From Luscinia megarhynchos (taxonomy: Eukaryota; Chordata; Aves; Passeriformes; Turdidae), in the NCBI GenBank assembly GCA_034336665.1, contig JAPFBE010000002.1, forward strand, positions 77,069,405 to 77,133,404: a stretch of DNA of 64,000 bases. The letters are read 5' to 3'. Below the pieces are notes generated by a model. That model was not told where the DNA came from, ran no database searches, and was given only the letters and a program-made list of their open reading frames with translations. Shown one piece after another: positions 52,901-60,300 of this stretch (within the stretch, counting starts at the first letter, position 1; the number at the start of each line of letters is the position of its first letter). The position numbers and the translations under genes are program-made.

Positions 52901-55760
52901 AACTTTTCACATTATTTTTTTTGTTCCATGGGAAAGGTTCTATTAGTGTGTTCCATATGCAAGACCATTACATAATATCAGCCTTATTCAGATCTTCTTT
53001 GGTAAAGTATAGAGGAGAAAAGGACTCCAAATGTTTTTATTTTAGCCACATAAATATCAAATGCATCAGCAAGGAGAAAACCCACAGGGTTTTATTTTAC
53101 ATAGTGTGAAGTTACAGTAACATACACTATTTAAGAAAATATCTAGAATGAACAATACTATTTATGAATGGTAAAATAGACCCCATTTAATCTTTTCAAG
53201 GAAAAACATGCTTTCTGATTAAGACTTTTATTCCTACTTACATTGACTGAAGGGAGCCTTCATTACTAATAATTAATATTTACTAACCTACTTTATTTTT
53301 AACACTGCTGTGTTAAAAAAAAACTAAGGTGGTAAAGATTCCAAATTATTATTCTTAATATAAACCAATGAGCCTGTAACATCTTTCTCCTAGAAATAAA
53401 AGATACAATGCAGGTGCAGGATGAAGCAAAGAAAGCATCAGTCCCATATTTACAGAGAGAGGATAGTATTTTTTTTTAATTTTAGGGAACACAAATCTCT
53501 TACAATGAAGCCCTAATTTCCCACGTGTCTGAGTAAAGACTAAATTTAAAATAATAAAACCCCACTTAGTAGACAAATAAATGTAGTCCTGTACCCAGGG
53601 TTCATCCTTTAAAGAAACCAGCCAAGATATCTTCAGACCTCCTGAGCCTGATGTGGACACAAAATTATACATCACAGATTCCTGCAGAATCAGGAGATTG
53701 AAGTTAATGAACCAAATATCTCTGTAAATCTTTTATCTTATTGGGATATTGCTGGATTTAAAGACAAACTTGATTGTAGGAAAAAATGCAGCCTTTTCCC
53801 AAAATTATTTGTATCCAAGAGACTGCACATGATCCAGCAGTGTTCCAGGGTAGTTTACTCACAGGTAAAGTACAATTAACATAAAATAAAATGTAAATAT
53901 AATTTTAAGTGCCTAAATATGAAAGTGTCTGAAATTGGATTCCAAGTACTCATTAAAGCATTTACTCTGCCTGCTAAGAAGGATTTCAGTCTGCAGCAGA
54001 CAGTTACCATAGAAACAGCATTTCTCACTGTGCACTCCTTGCTGGGGTTGGGGATGGGGAGCAATGGGAATTAATGCATTCACAGACCTTTGTACAATTC
54101 TGTACATTATCTGTAATTTAGAAATCTGTGCAATTATTTGAACTCTGTTTCATGGAAAGAGCTTCCCACAACCCATTTATACAAATCATTTTGTGTTTGA
54201 AAGACAGAAAATTATCTTGAAGTAAAAAATGATGGCTGCAATCCCACCTGCACACTTTACAAAACAATTTTAGACACCATAAAGTGATATCACAGTAAAA
54301 TCAGAAGGAAAAAAACCCTAAACCTCTCTGCAATTAGAACACAGATAGGCTTTATTCTGAAAACAAATTTACCCTAGCTGAGAAACTTCCAAAATTCTTT
54401 TACATCCGGGTAGGTAAGAACTAAATCAATTGCAAATTGTAATCTGAATCTCATTCATTCAAAGTTTATAACCCATAAGTCTTTACCAATTAAATAAAAT
54501 TAGTAAGGATACACTTATGTGGCCAAGAGTGATTCAGGAAGACAAGTTTGCAAAACTGTTTGATCAAGTATTATCCTAAAGAGAATTAATTTACCATCAG
54601 TTAGGAGGAACCACATGCTATCATGACCACTCATACACCTGTTAACTCACCCAGCTGCTTCAGCCAGTCTACCAGGGTGGCATGAATCACTCAGTTCACA
54701 TTCAGTGAATGTCTCATTTTTATATAAGATCTGGACTTGAAGACTAGAGAACCTTTGGGAGAAGAAAATAAGATAATGGGAAATCACTGAACTCTTAAAA
54801 CACTATAACCCATGAAATAAATAGCTAAGTTGACATTTTTGGGGGCTGAAATGCATTAGTCCGCTGATGTTTCAGAGACTTCTAGGTTCATAGCCTGAAT
54901 TCAGGTAGGACTAGAGTATTTTCTCAGCATTTTTATTCATGAATAATAATTTTCATTAAAATAGCATTAATAGAAGCATTTATGAATACATACATAAGAA
55001 GTAAGCTCTGCTAATGAATTTGTGTAGTGTGAAACCTGCATAGCCTAGAATACCCCTCTACTAAGGGCTCTTGGCATCTCAGATGTAGTCACAATTCCTT
55101 CCTTGCTTCCCATCTCTGTCCATAAATCTTGTGGTTCCTCCATAAGGTTCCATTTCAAAAGGCCAAAGGCTGGAGATTGTGGGGAAGAAACACAAATTGG
55201 TTTCACCTCAGCACTGCCTATAATCTTGTGATTACAGAATTTTTTATGGGAATGACATTTTACAAGTCCATCAATTCTCTTACTTTTGAGGACAAAAAGC
55301 TATTAAGTTGTGTAAAAAACCCATCTGATTTGAATAATGTCACCAGGAAAGAAGTCAATAAAGCCAACACAACCACCCAGGGAACAAAGTGCATGGCTAA
55401 AAACTGACACACACAGCAGCACAGGCCTGAGGATTTATTTGGTTTGCTCTCAGGGATCTGGGCACTTAATTCTATGCAGCCACACCTCTGACACATTGAT
55501 GCTTCTTTGGTTGTTATCAAAAGAAGATTTAATTCTTGTGATAAAGCCACCTTCCCACCACTTACACTCAGCTCTCCCAGTATTCTGAGTATTTTTTCTC
55601 ACCAGTATTAGCTGCATATAAAAACAAATGTTTCATTATGTACTTATAAGTATTTTATTTAGAATTTTACCAGAGGTCAAAAAAGAAATGCAATTTATGC
55701 TAACAAATAAATAAACTCTGCTCTCTTTCAGCATCATGGTGGGTCCTCAATAACAACTAG
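3215..55760 (+). CDS. NECAB1: NECAB1, 13 coding exons (whole gene span)
   Basis: N-terminal EF-hand calcium-binding protein 1, a cytosolic neuronal calcium-binding protein. The joined exons (3215-3256, 6739-6763, 16151-16259, 28572-28597, 30949-31046, 40137-40273, 41814-41926, 44313-44389, 48236-48289, 49669-49781, 51768-51845, 52800-52891, 55732-55760) total 993 nt and 330 residues. All borders are GT-AG and the frame is never broken. Domains: a canonical EF-hand loop at residues 20-31 (D20, N22, D24, G25, L27, E31); a second, degenerate loop at 54-65; a Leu/Gln-rich helix at about 108-145 likely to form a coiled coil; a second helix at about 192-209; and a C-terminal ABM-type (antibiotic biosynthesis monooxygenase-like) domain at about 229-312. 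The ending ASWW-V-LNNN identifies NECAB1 rather than NECAB2 or NECAB3. The human protein has 351 residues; the difference is mostly a shorter N-terminus. The gene spans about 52.5 kb. Confidence 0.97.
3391..3417 (+). repeat. Poly(T) run of 27
   Basis: A homopolymer of T flanked by CCC on both sides, about 135 bases inside intron 1. The exact length is liable to sequencing error. Confidence 0.95.
3480..3757 (+). repeat. Polypyrimidine (CCCTTT)n-rich tract in early intron 1
   Basis: The tract is nearly pure pyrimidine. Positions 3541-3733 form a 193-nt run without a single purine, dominated by TTTCCC units with CTCTTC variants. The template strand is therefore (GGGAAA)n and contains many four-fold G3 runs with 3-base loops, meeting the usual G-quadruplex pattern. 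The mirror symmetry also suits intramolecular triplex (H-DNA) formation. The Pro-Phe and Leu-Ser repeat ORFs read here are compositional artefacts. Confidence 0.97.
5158..5460 (-). mobile_element. CR1 LINE 3' fragment (antisense)
   Basis: Reads as the reverse complement of the well-known avian CR1 3' end: a degenerate tail (CATAAAATGG), then the conserved block with GGTTGGGAAGAACC, CCCCCTGCCA, the stretch 'accaggttgctcagagc' and 'tttgaagccattcccc'. The element's 3' terminus is at the left, so it is inserted opposite to NECAB1. It is 5'-truncated, like most CR1 copies. The right boundary is approximate because similarity fades after about 5460. Confidence 0.9.
6739..6763 (+). CDS. NECAB1: NECAB1 exon 2 (25-nt microexon)
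   Basis: Encodes I-L-R-R-A-D-K-N plus the first base of the next codon, that is, the E helix end and first three residues of the canonical EF-hand loop. The acceptor is TTTGTTTAG and the donor GTAAGA (phase 1). The match to the human residues is exact. Too short for any ORF finder. Skipping it would shift the frame and destroy the calcium site. Confidence 0.95.
6764..16150 (+). other. NECAB1 intron 2
   Basis: A 9.4-kb intron. It holds a solo LTR at 7833-8161 with its target duplication, and otherwise AT-rich sequence with short homopolymers (for example a G-rich run near 14635-14650). No further exon or gene was recognised. The acceptor is ATTGTTTCAG at 16150. Confidence 0.8.
7827..8167 (-). 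mobile_element. Solo LTR copy 1 with 6-bp target duplication
   Basis: A 329-bp LTR (7833-8161) flanked by the perfect direct repeat TCAGAG at 7827-7832 and 8162-8167. Read on the - strand it begins TGTC and ends CA. It has a TATA box (TATATAAG, complement of 7936-7943) and a poly(A) signal (AATAAA, complement of 7915-7920) 15 bases later. No internal viral sequence lies beside it, so it is a recombined solo LTR. TG...CA ends with a 6-bp duplication are typical of class II (ERVK-like) avian endogenous retroviruses; the family name is not assigned. It is antisense to NECAB1. Confidence 0.93.
16151..16259 (+). CDS. NECAB1: NECAB1 exon 3
   Basis: Encodes residues 23-58 and two bases of residue 59. 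It completes EF-hand loop 1 (D24, G25, L27, E31), then the exiting helix (F-K-A-Y-F-A-D-G), then the helix and start of the second, degenerate EF loop (D54-T-H-N-T). The acceptor is TTTCAG and the donor GTAAGT overlaps the apparent stop TGAGTAA, which is intronic. Nearly identical to mammalian NECAB1 over its length. Confidence 0.97.
16735..17115 (+). mobile_element. Decayed CR1 LINE 3' part (sense)
   Basis: Two blocks match CR1 in sense orientation. Block 16740-16815 corresponds to the end of ORF2 (AAGTGCAAAGTCCTGCTTCT, the K-C-K-V-L region). Block 16995-17110 corresponds to the 3' UTR, ending in the octamer-like tail CATTCCATGATTCTGTGG. The spacer between them is too diverged to assign. They may be one copy with an internal deletion or two separate insertions. 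Confidence 0.75.
18190..18222 (+). repeat. A-rich homopolymer run
   Basis: About 33 bases of A interrupted by one C. No retrocopy-like sequence was recognised just upstream, so it is reported as a simple repeat and not as a poly(A) tail. Confidence 0.9.
20911..20944 (+). repeat. 17-bp tandem duplication
   Basis: Two adjacent copies of TAATTTYGGAGCTGAAG differ at one base (T or C at position 7). Consistent with a recent replication-slippage duplication in intron 3. Confidence 0.9.
23995..24400 (-). mobile_element. CR1 LINE ORF2 internal fragment (antisense)
   Basis: On the - strand, short stretches read K-A-E-V-F-H-A-F-F and Y-K-S-M-G-P-G, which match the conserved linker between the CR1 endonuclease and reverse transcriptase (consensus-like K-A-E-V-L-N-x-F-F and H-K-S-M-G-P-D). 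Frames are broken, so it is inactive. It does not include the CR1 3' tail, which is unusual because CR1 copies are usually 5'-truncated. Boundaries are approximate. Confidence 0.8.
28572..28597 (+). CDS. NECAB1: NECAB1 exon 4 (26-nt microexon)
   Basis: Completes the second EF-hand-like loop: with the two bases from exon 3 it gives D59, then N-L-D-M-E-E-L-C and one base of residue 68. The acceptor is TTTCCAG and the donor GTAAGT (phase 1). The human counterpart has N-L-D-T-E-E-L-C. The loop lacks the usual Gly at position 6 and acidic residues at positions 3 and 5, so calcium binding here is doubtful, as in the family generally. Confidence 0.95.
28598..30948 (+). other. NECAB1 intron 4
   Basis: Carries a compound tetranucleotide microsatellite at 28862-28977. 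The rest is unremarkable AT-rich sequence with no exon or mobile element recognised. The acceptor is TCTTTTAG at 30948. Confidence 0.8.
28862..28977 (+). repeat. Compound (GATG)n-(GATA)20 microsatellite
   Basis: Nearly ten GATG units (28862-28900) pass without interruption into 20 GATA units (28898-28977). The array starts 264 bases after exon 4. A perfect GATA run of this length is expected to be polymorphic. Confidence 0.97.
30949..31046 (+). CDS. NECAB1: NECAB1 exon 5
   Basis: Encodes residues 68-100 ([14 protein letters not shown], then the helix up to K-T-K-K). It is the helix after the second EF-hand-like loop and the link to the coiled coil. The acceptor is CTTTTAG and the donor GTAAGT (phase 0). 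Differences from human are conservative apart from a Cys at residue 82. Confidence 0.96.
31047..40136 (+). other. NECAB1 intron 5
   Basis: A 9.1-kb intron with an antisense CR1 fragment at about 34790-34985. A GC-richer block at about 36425-36690 was not identified. A 165-codon open frame on the - strand at 33284-33781 has no recognisable domain. No extra NECAB1 exon was found. The acceptor is AATTTCTTAG at 40136. Confidence 0.78.
34790..34985 (-). mobile_element. CR1 LINE 3' fragment (antisense)
   Basis: The reverse complement of a CR1 3' UTR: a tail remnant (TTTAGAATCATTCAAG), then the block with CCAACTCCAACCATTAACC, AACCACATCCCCAAGTGCCA and ACTCCACCACTTCCCTGAGA. This subfamily block (short 'landmark' of Thr/Pro-like TCC-ACC repeats) differs from that at 5.16 kb, so at least two CR1 subfamilies are present in the gene. 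It is diverged, and its right edge is approximate. Confidence 0.87.
40137..40273 (+). CDS. NECAB1: NECAB1 exon 6
   Basis: Encodes residues 101-145 and two bases of 146 ([14 protein letters not shown], then L-N-Q-L-Q-S-L-Q-S and ending Q-T-R-Q-E-R). This is the Leu/Gln-rich helix expected to form the coiled coil used for dimerisation or partner binding in this family. The acceptor is TTTCTTAG and the donor GTGAGC at 40274. A solo LTR target duplication starts immediately after the donor hexamer, yet the exon and donor are intact. Confidence 0.97.
40274..41813 (+). other. NECAB1 intron 6
   Basis: A 1.5-kb intron beginning with a solo LTR (40286-40615). The rest is AT-rich with no exon seen. 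The acceptor is GTTTCTGTGCAG at 41813. A second AG at about 41788-41789 (TTCCTTAG) could serve as an alternative acceptor but would not keep the conserved residues. Confidence 0.8.
40280..40621 (-). mobile_element. Solo LTR copy 2, 12 bp from the exon 6 donor
   Basis: A 330-bp LTR (40286-40615) of the same family as 7833-8161, flanked by the perfect 6-bp duplication AAAGCC at 40280-40285 and 40616-40621. On the - strand it has TGTC...CA ends, a TATA box (complement of 40389-40396) and AATAAA (complement of 40368-40373). The first duplication begins directly after the donor hexamer GTGAGC of exon 6. Because the LTR is antisense, its poly(A) signal should not end NECAB1 transcripts. Any transcription from the LTR promoter would run leftwards, antisense across exon 6. 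Confidence 0.95.
41814..41926 (+). CDS. NECAB1: NECAB1 exon 7
   Basis: Encodes residues 146-183: [17 protein letters not shown], then a basic and Ser/Asn-rich stretch. The acceptor is TGTGCAG and the donor GTATGG (phase 1). The first half is well conserved with human, while the Ser/Asn linker differs, as expected for a flexible segment between the coiled coil and the C-terminal domain. Confidence 0.95.
43350..43838 (-). mobile_element. CR1 LINE 3' part (antisense)
   Basis: The reverse complement of the CR1 3' UTR and ORF2 end: tail-side block TCACAGAATCACAGAATACC at the left, then the 'gaagggactcataaggatca' and 'gagcctgttccagtgccca' blocks, continuing to the 'cccttcaccatcctcacagc' block. Its 3' end is at about 43350. 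The 200-codon open frame on the - strand over this block and the next is a chance reading of CR1 untranslated sequence. Confidence 0.92.
43840..43980 (+). mobile_element. CR1 LINE extreme 3' end (sense)
   Basis: Sense-orientation CR1 3' terminus: GGTTCCCTGCCCATGGCAGG, then TAGATGATCTTTATAGTCCC and an ending CATTCTATGGTTCTACGATC with the typical ATTCTATG-like octamer tail. It abuts the preceding antisense copy at its 5' side, so the pair has outward-facing 3' ends. Confidence 0.92.
44313..44389 (+). CDS. NECAB1: NECAB1 exon 8
   Basis: Encodes residues 184-209: [14 protein letters not shown], then [12 protein letters not shown], a second amphipathic helix with a heptad-like Leu/Ile pattern. 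The donor is GTGTGT, the weakest donor of the gene, and the acceptor is AAG, so this exon may be spliced less efficiently. Skipping it (77 nt) would shift the frame. Confidence 0.95.
44390..48235 (+). other. NECAB1 intron 8
   Basis: Contains a short AT dinucleotide run (about 44610-44628) and a (GTTTT)n-like stretch near 45110-45138. No mobile element or exon was recognised. The acceptor CATTGCCTCAAAG ends at 48235. Confidence 0.75.
48236..48289 (+). CDS. NECAB1: NECAB1 exon 9
   Basis: Encodes residues 210-227 ([18 protein letters not shown]), an acidic linker. At 54 nt and phase 0 on both sides, it could be skipped without changing the frame, making it the only internal exon suited to an in-frame cassette. 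The donor is GTAAGT. Confidence 0.93.
48290..49668 (+). other. NECAB1 intron 9
   Basis: AT-rich, with no repeat, mobile element or exon recognised. The acceptor GTTTTGTATCAG ends at 49668. Confidence 0.75.
49669..49781 (+). CDS. NECAB1: NECAB1 exon 10
   Basis: Encodes residues 228-264 and two bases of 265: [19 protein letters not shown], then [12 protein letters not shown]. This starts the C-terminal ABM-type domain, with its first strand (I-M-I-V-Q) and helix. The donor is GTAAGT (phase 2). The ABM fold is normally found in small monooxygenases; no enzymatic activity is established for NECAB proteins. Confidence 0.96.
49782..51767 (+). other. NECAB1 intron 10
   Basis: AT-rich, with a small tandem repeat (TATGATCAC twice, near 51572). 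Open frames on the - strand at 50.5-50.9 kb have no recognisable domain. No exon or mobile element was recognised. Confidence 0.75.
51768..51845 (+). CDS. NECAB1: NECAB1 exon 11
   Basis: Encodes the end of residue 265 through residue 290 and two bases of 291: [25 protein letters not shown] (given here as hyphenated short blocks). It is the core strand region of the ABM domain with the typical Y-E-F-W-E-N motif. The acceptor is TTTTTAG and the donor GTAAGT (phase 2). Confidence 0.96.
51846..52799 (+). other. NECAB1 intron 11
   Basis: Under 1 kb. No repeat other than a short A run at 52741-52750 and no exon recognised. The acceptor TTATTTAG ends at 52799. Confidence 0.75.
52800..52891 (+). CDS. 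NECAB1: NECAB1 exon 12
   Basis: Encodes the end of residue 291 to residue 321 and one base of 322: [12 protein letters not shown], then [11 protein letters not shown] and T-T-T-M-L-V-P. This is the last helix and C-terminal tail of the ABM domain, nearly identical to human. The donor is GTAAAT (phase 1). Read-through into the intron gives an open frame of over 50 codons, which is non-coding. Confidence 0.96.
52892..55731 (+). other. NECAB1 intron 12
   Basis: A 2.8-kb AT-rich intron. No mobile element or exon was recognised. Open frames at 53355-53675 (-) and 55129-55407 (+) show no recognisable domain. The acceptor CTCTCTTTCAG ends at 55731. Confidence 0.75.
55732..55760 (+). CDS. NECAB1: NECAB1 exon 13 (last coding part, stop TAG)
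   Basis: Encodes A-S-W-W-V-L-N-N-N and the stop codon TAG. Human NECAB1 ends A-S-W-W-I-L-N-N, so this copy has one extra Asn and a Val for Ile. This tail separates NECAB1 from its paralogues. The acceptor is a strong TCTCTTTCAG. Confidence 0.97.
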
Positions 55761-55975
55761 AATTTGTGGTTCCAAGTAGTGTTAATGTTGCACTGTCTTT
55801 CATTACAATAACATTCATATTGCAGTGTACAAGTGAATTTATGGTGTGAAAACATTTGTTATTATGGATGGGATCTTTTCCACCTTATCCGTTCTAAAAA
55901 TCTGGAAAACTGTGCATTTATTACCTTTTCTTCTTGTGACTAGTTCAATAAAATGATGCATTCTAAAAACTGAAA
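55761..55975 (+). other. NECAB1: NECAB1 3' UTR, short form
   Basis: An AT-rich untranslated region after the TAG. The first canonical poly(A) signal, AATAAA, is at 55947-55952, so cleavage is expected at about 55965-55980. A second AATAAA at 56201-56206 could give a longer form, which would include the hairpin at 56001-56030. Which site is used cannot be told from sequence. Confidence 0.7.
55947..55952 (+). terminator. NECAB1: NECAB1 poly(A) signal AATAAA
   Basis: A canonical hexamer 187 bases after the stop codon, followed about 25-35 bases later by T-rich sequence (ACTATTTATTTCTGTG). The first in-order signal of the 3' UTR. Confidence 0.7.
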
Positions 55976-56000
55976 TAAGACAACCATGATAAACTATTTA

Positions 56001-56030
56001 TTTCTGTGACAGTCCAAACTGTCACAGAAA
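56001..56030 (+). other. Perfect 13-bp inverted repeat (4-nt loop)
   Basis: TTTCTGTGACAGT, loop CCAA, then ACTGTCACAGAAA: all 13 pairs are perfect. It lies 49 bases after the NECAB1 AATAAA, in the gap between the tail-to-tail genes. It would fold in either transcript if transcribed. No family of such element was recognised. Confidence 0.9.
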
Positions 56031-56689
56031 AGTATGTCTTGAATGTATGACTACATATTTGTGAAAAGTTTTATTACTGCATTAATAAACAACCATTACT
56101 TAATGCTGCTGTGGTCTCCTTTCACAAAAGAAAGAAATATGAACCTGAACATACATTTTCATACATGTCTGCAGAGAAGCTCTAAGTTATTAATGAAAAG
56201 AATAAATATAGGGACAACTCTTTGTGGTAATACAGAACTTCCCCCAGGATATTTTCTGCTCACAATTAGATAAGGCAGCATTATATTCTCCTAACAGACT
56301 CTTAGCCCTTAGCCTTGCAAGAGGAAACATATCTGTCTATCTGTTGTCACTGTAGATCCCCAGACTGAACATTGCACAACCTCTACGTCCTGACCACTCA
56401 GAAAGTATTTTCTTTAGATCTCTGGCAGGTCACTGCAAAATTAGACAAGCTGCAGTTAAAGCATAAATAGCCATAAATCTTGAGCTTGTTTGGAGGGTGG
56501 TTCTAGCAGGGGGTAGGGCTACTGTATACCCTTGACTGATGAACAGCACCATCTCCATGGGGAAGATCACCCTCTTCAACAAGTGTGCACCTTTGGTAGG
56601 GATGCACATGGAGCAATGAGGAGGAAGTGGATACCCAGCAAGCCAGCCAGCTCACCTCAATCAGGCTGGTCATCAGTGGGGTGAGAGAT

Positions 56690-57345
56690 GTTGCAGCCAG
56701 ACTGCCCTCACATCCAGGGATCTGGGGGTCCTGGTTGATCAAATATGAGTTGGCAGTGCCCTGGCAGCCAGGAGAACCAACCCTGTCCTGGGGGGCATCA
56801 GGCACAGCATCACAGCTGGGCAAGGGAGGGGATTGTCCTGCTCTGCCCTGCACTGGGGCACTCACCTCGAGTGCTGGGGGCAGTTTTGGGCACAACAATA
56901 TAAAAGAGATATAAAGCTATTTAAGAGTGTCCAAAGGAGGGCCACGAGGGTGGTGAAGGGCCTACAGGGGAAGCCATATGATGAGCAGCTGAGGTCATTT
57001 GGTTGGTTCACCCTGGAGGAGACTGAGGGGAGACCTCACTGCAGCTACAACTTCCTCATGAGGAGGAGAAGCAGGCACTGATCCATTCTCTCTAGGACCT
57101 GAGGGAATGGCATCGAGGTGTGTGAGGGGAGATTGAGTTAGGCATTGAGGAAAGGTTCTTTACGCAGAGGGTGGTGGAATACTGGAACAGGGAAGTGATC
57201 ACAGCACCAAGCCTGTTCAAGCAGCATTTGGACAATGCTCTCGGCACATGGTATGAGTCTAAGCATATCCCGTGCAGGGCCAGGAGCTGGGCCTCAGTGG
57301 TCCCCGTGAGTCCCTCCTAAATGAGGGTATTCCATGATTCTGTAG
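56690..57345 (+). mobile_element. CR1 LINE ORF2 end and 3' UTR (sense)
   Basis: The longest CR1 copy in the window. It starts in the ORF2 C-terminal region (blocks GGGGGTCCTGGTTGATCAAA and GTGCCCTGGCAGCCAGGAGA), passes the 'gtccaaaggagggccacgag' and 'gtgaagggcctacaggggaa' blocks, and ends with GAGGGTATTCCATGATTCTG. Frames are broken, so it is inactive. It sits just downstream of NECAB1, in the same orientation. Similarity before about 56690 is uncertain. Confidence 0.93.
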
Positions 57346-60300
57346 CAATACTTGGAAGTAACAATACTTGATTCCCTAACAAGTCATGGTGCTGTTGCCT
57401 GCATCTGAGGTGTGTCCTCCAGCCCAAGAACGGGCAAGCAAACACTGTGGCCTCATAACTCCATAGCAGGTTGACATGCTGTACATGCTACATGACCACT
57501 CTTTCTATTCATTTAGCAGCCTAAAGTTACATACAGAACCCAAAAAAGAAACTTAAAAGCCATGTTCAATAAAATACTTTCTTGTCTAGTTTTATTTCTT
57601 CTCCTCAAAAATTACCATATGTAATTGAAAGGGGAAATTCAACTACAAACAAGCAGTATTCATTGCAGTAAGGTCCTGTATTTCAGAAATCATGACAAGG
57701 TCTGAGCTCAAGATTAAGAAAGGCATCATATTTAGGTTCCAAGGCAATTTAGCTCTTATTTTATCAGTAGAGTTCTGAGGCCAGTTATTTGCCTAAATAA
57801 AGGCACCTGTGCACATGAGTTACTGTAGAGGACACCAACTGCTCTCCAGCTCCCAGCTGAGGATGACACGTTACCTAGAGTTTGTCTATCATTTCTGCCA
57901 GGCCCATGCAGCACGTGGACTGGAATCCCAGAAGAGTCTTGGATGACACCAGATGCCTGCCTTTAAGCAACTGAATCAAGCCCTTTGCCAATAAATTTCA
58001 CGAGGCCTTGGTTCTCCACACAAATGTGGATGTCAGAGAGGGATGCACATCTGAATTTATGGGCCCATATTACTGATAAATTTCACCTTTCTCTCACAGT
58101 AATCCAGTGAAAGTGAATGCTTTTAACACTGAAGTCCAAGGCTTTTCTGTATTGATATGATGCAGCTACCTATCTGTCCATTTTTAAAAGGGCATTGAAA
58201 TTAGCCCCACAAATGACATCAGTTTAAAAGTTTCTTGTCTTAATCAAAGTGAATCTATGCATCCTCCTGAACAACTGACTGCTGGTTTTTCCTATCCCAA
58301 GATGTTAGGCTAGCATATACCATGGAGTTTTTTGTCACTACTCACCTACCACCAAAGGAAATATAGTAACATGATACAGATTCAGGGAAAATCCTTAAGT
58401 AAAAAAGGGCATACTACACTAAGGTTTGTAACAGTTTTCTTTTCCACTGGGAAAAAAAAATAAAATAGCCTGCTTTAGAACTTCATGTCAGTGAGGTGCT
58501 GGAAGGGTGAGAAAAGTGGTAGCAGGTCATATGTCTTTATAACAGTTACTCACATTTGTATATTTACTAGTAAACACTTTGAGGAATCATACAAGAAGTT
58601 TGAGAAGTTTCACTTAGGAGTTTTGAGAGCTACACACAGAAACGGACACATACTGGGAAAAAAGATCCATATGACCCACTCCAAGAAACTCCCAGTGATT
58701 AAAAACCAACCAACAAAAATTATTTTTGCATAATTCAGGAAAAGAAATCTAGCACCAATCCAATGCAGCTTGACAGGTTCTTGCATTACTGCAATTGTCA
58801 TTTAACACATCCTCATTCAGCTTTCCTTATCATTTGTAAGAGAGGGTAACAAAATTGTCTGCAGTACCCAAATGATACTATTATAGATCTAAATACACAT
58901 TTAGAAGCTAATTATATTCATACAAAATACTTATTAATGATGCCTGTCAACTGATGAACACTTTCAGGAAGCACTTGAACTACTACTTTCCACGTCAGTA
59001 TTGGGTACCATACTCATTCAAGAGAAAAAGAGAGAATTAACTCTGCATTGGTACCCATATAAGACATATGGATTAAAATCTGTCTTCTTCCTCAGTTTTT
59101 CCCATTACTTTCCCTTTTCAAAGTCAAGAACACTGGACAATTATCTACAAAGAACTTTAAGGAATGCAATGCATAGGCAGGTCACCTATTCTGATCACGA
59201 TGAGAGAAAATTTCTCTTTTTAGTGAAACTATTTCATAAGAGACTTCATAGCTTGAAAGAAGGTATGTATATCCACAAAATATTAAGGAATATCTTATGT
59301 CAAGATGATTTCAAATTAAGAAGAATCAAGTCAAGTTTTGCCAAAAAACCCCCAAAAGCTAGAGGACATTTGAGATTTGACACAGCAAGTATTTGTTGCT
59401 ACATCTTTACTTCTGAGGAAGAGAGTTGGGAGCAAGCAAAAAGTCCCAGGCAAGTATTTATTTAGAATTTATGGTCAGGCAAAATACATGGCTACATAAC
59501 ACAAACAATTCAATGACAAAATTCTGCCACACCAATATGTAAAATTATTTATTTTCACTTTAATCATATTACCATTTCAGGCATTACAAATTAAAGGTTT
59601 GTCTCTTAAAGCATTCAGGCAATTACAGGAAGAAACAGGCATTTTCATAGGTTTCACAGGGTCGTACTTCCATCTGCAGGCACCCAAGTACCTTCAAAAA
59701 TCTTGAAGACCTACATCAAATGTAGCTCCCTCATTGACAGACTTCAGATATTCCAAACAACATGTCACTTCTTGCAGATGTCAATGAAAGGTTTGTTCTT
59801 TACCTGTATGACAAATCAACCCTCAAATTACTACAGTTATAACAGATCACCCAAAGTTTTCATTTCAGTCTGCTTATCACTCTTTCCTACTCCATGTACA
59901 TTTCACATTTTGAATTTTTTTTTTCATTATGGCAAACAGTTCTATTTTCATTAATCATAGAAAGTTAATCTAAAATTTTCCCATTGTGTGTCAACAGAGT
60001 AACATCTGCTCAAATTCTGAGCTATGTACTGGTAGTCCTGATCCCCACATCTCAAAAAAACTCCTGTTTCTTTCTGGACAAATGCAGTCCACAGTCCACC
60101 AACTGTAACAACTGCATCTCCCTTGCACAAGTCATTGCAGGAAGTTTTCTCCACCTAAACATACAACTTTTACCATTAATGTGCACATACTTCAGCAGTG
60201 GCTTAAAAAATTCTGAACTAGGAAAGTCTTAAGATAGGCATGAACTGTCTGAATACTCAGTTCAGCAGCAAACTGTTGAAAACCACCTGCTCCAAAATAC

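Noticed and set aside
52892..53109. Open frame continuing past exon 12
   Set aside because: It is intron read-through; the donor GTAAAT and the conserved A-S-W-W tail in exon 13 show where the frame really goes.
56833..57081. 82-residue open frame with R-R-A-T-R-V-V-K-G-L
   Set aside because: It is a remnant of the end of CR1 ORF2 and its 3' UTR.
59001..59465. 154-residue open frame on the + strand
   Set aside because: No known motif, no homologue recognised; it lies where the C8orf88 3' UTR is expected on the other strand.
59951..60154. 67-residue open frame on the - strand, considered as a C8orf88 exon
   Set aside because: It does not resemble any part of the C8orf88 protein and lacks suitable splice phases.
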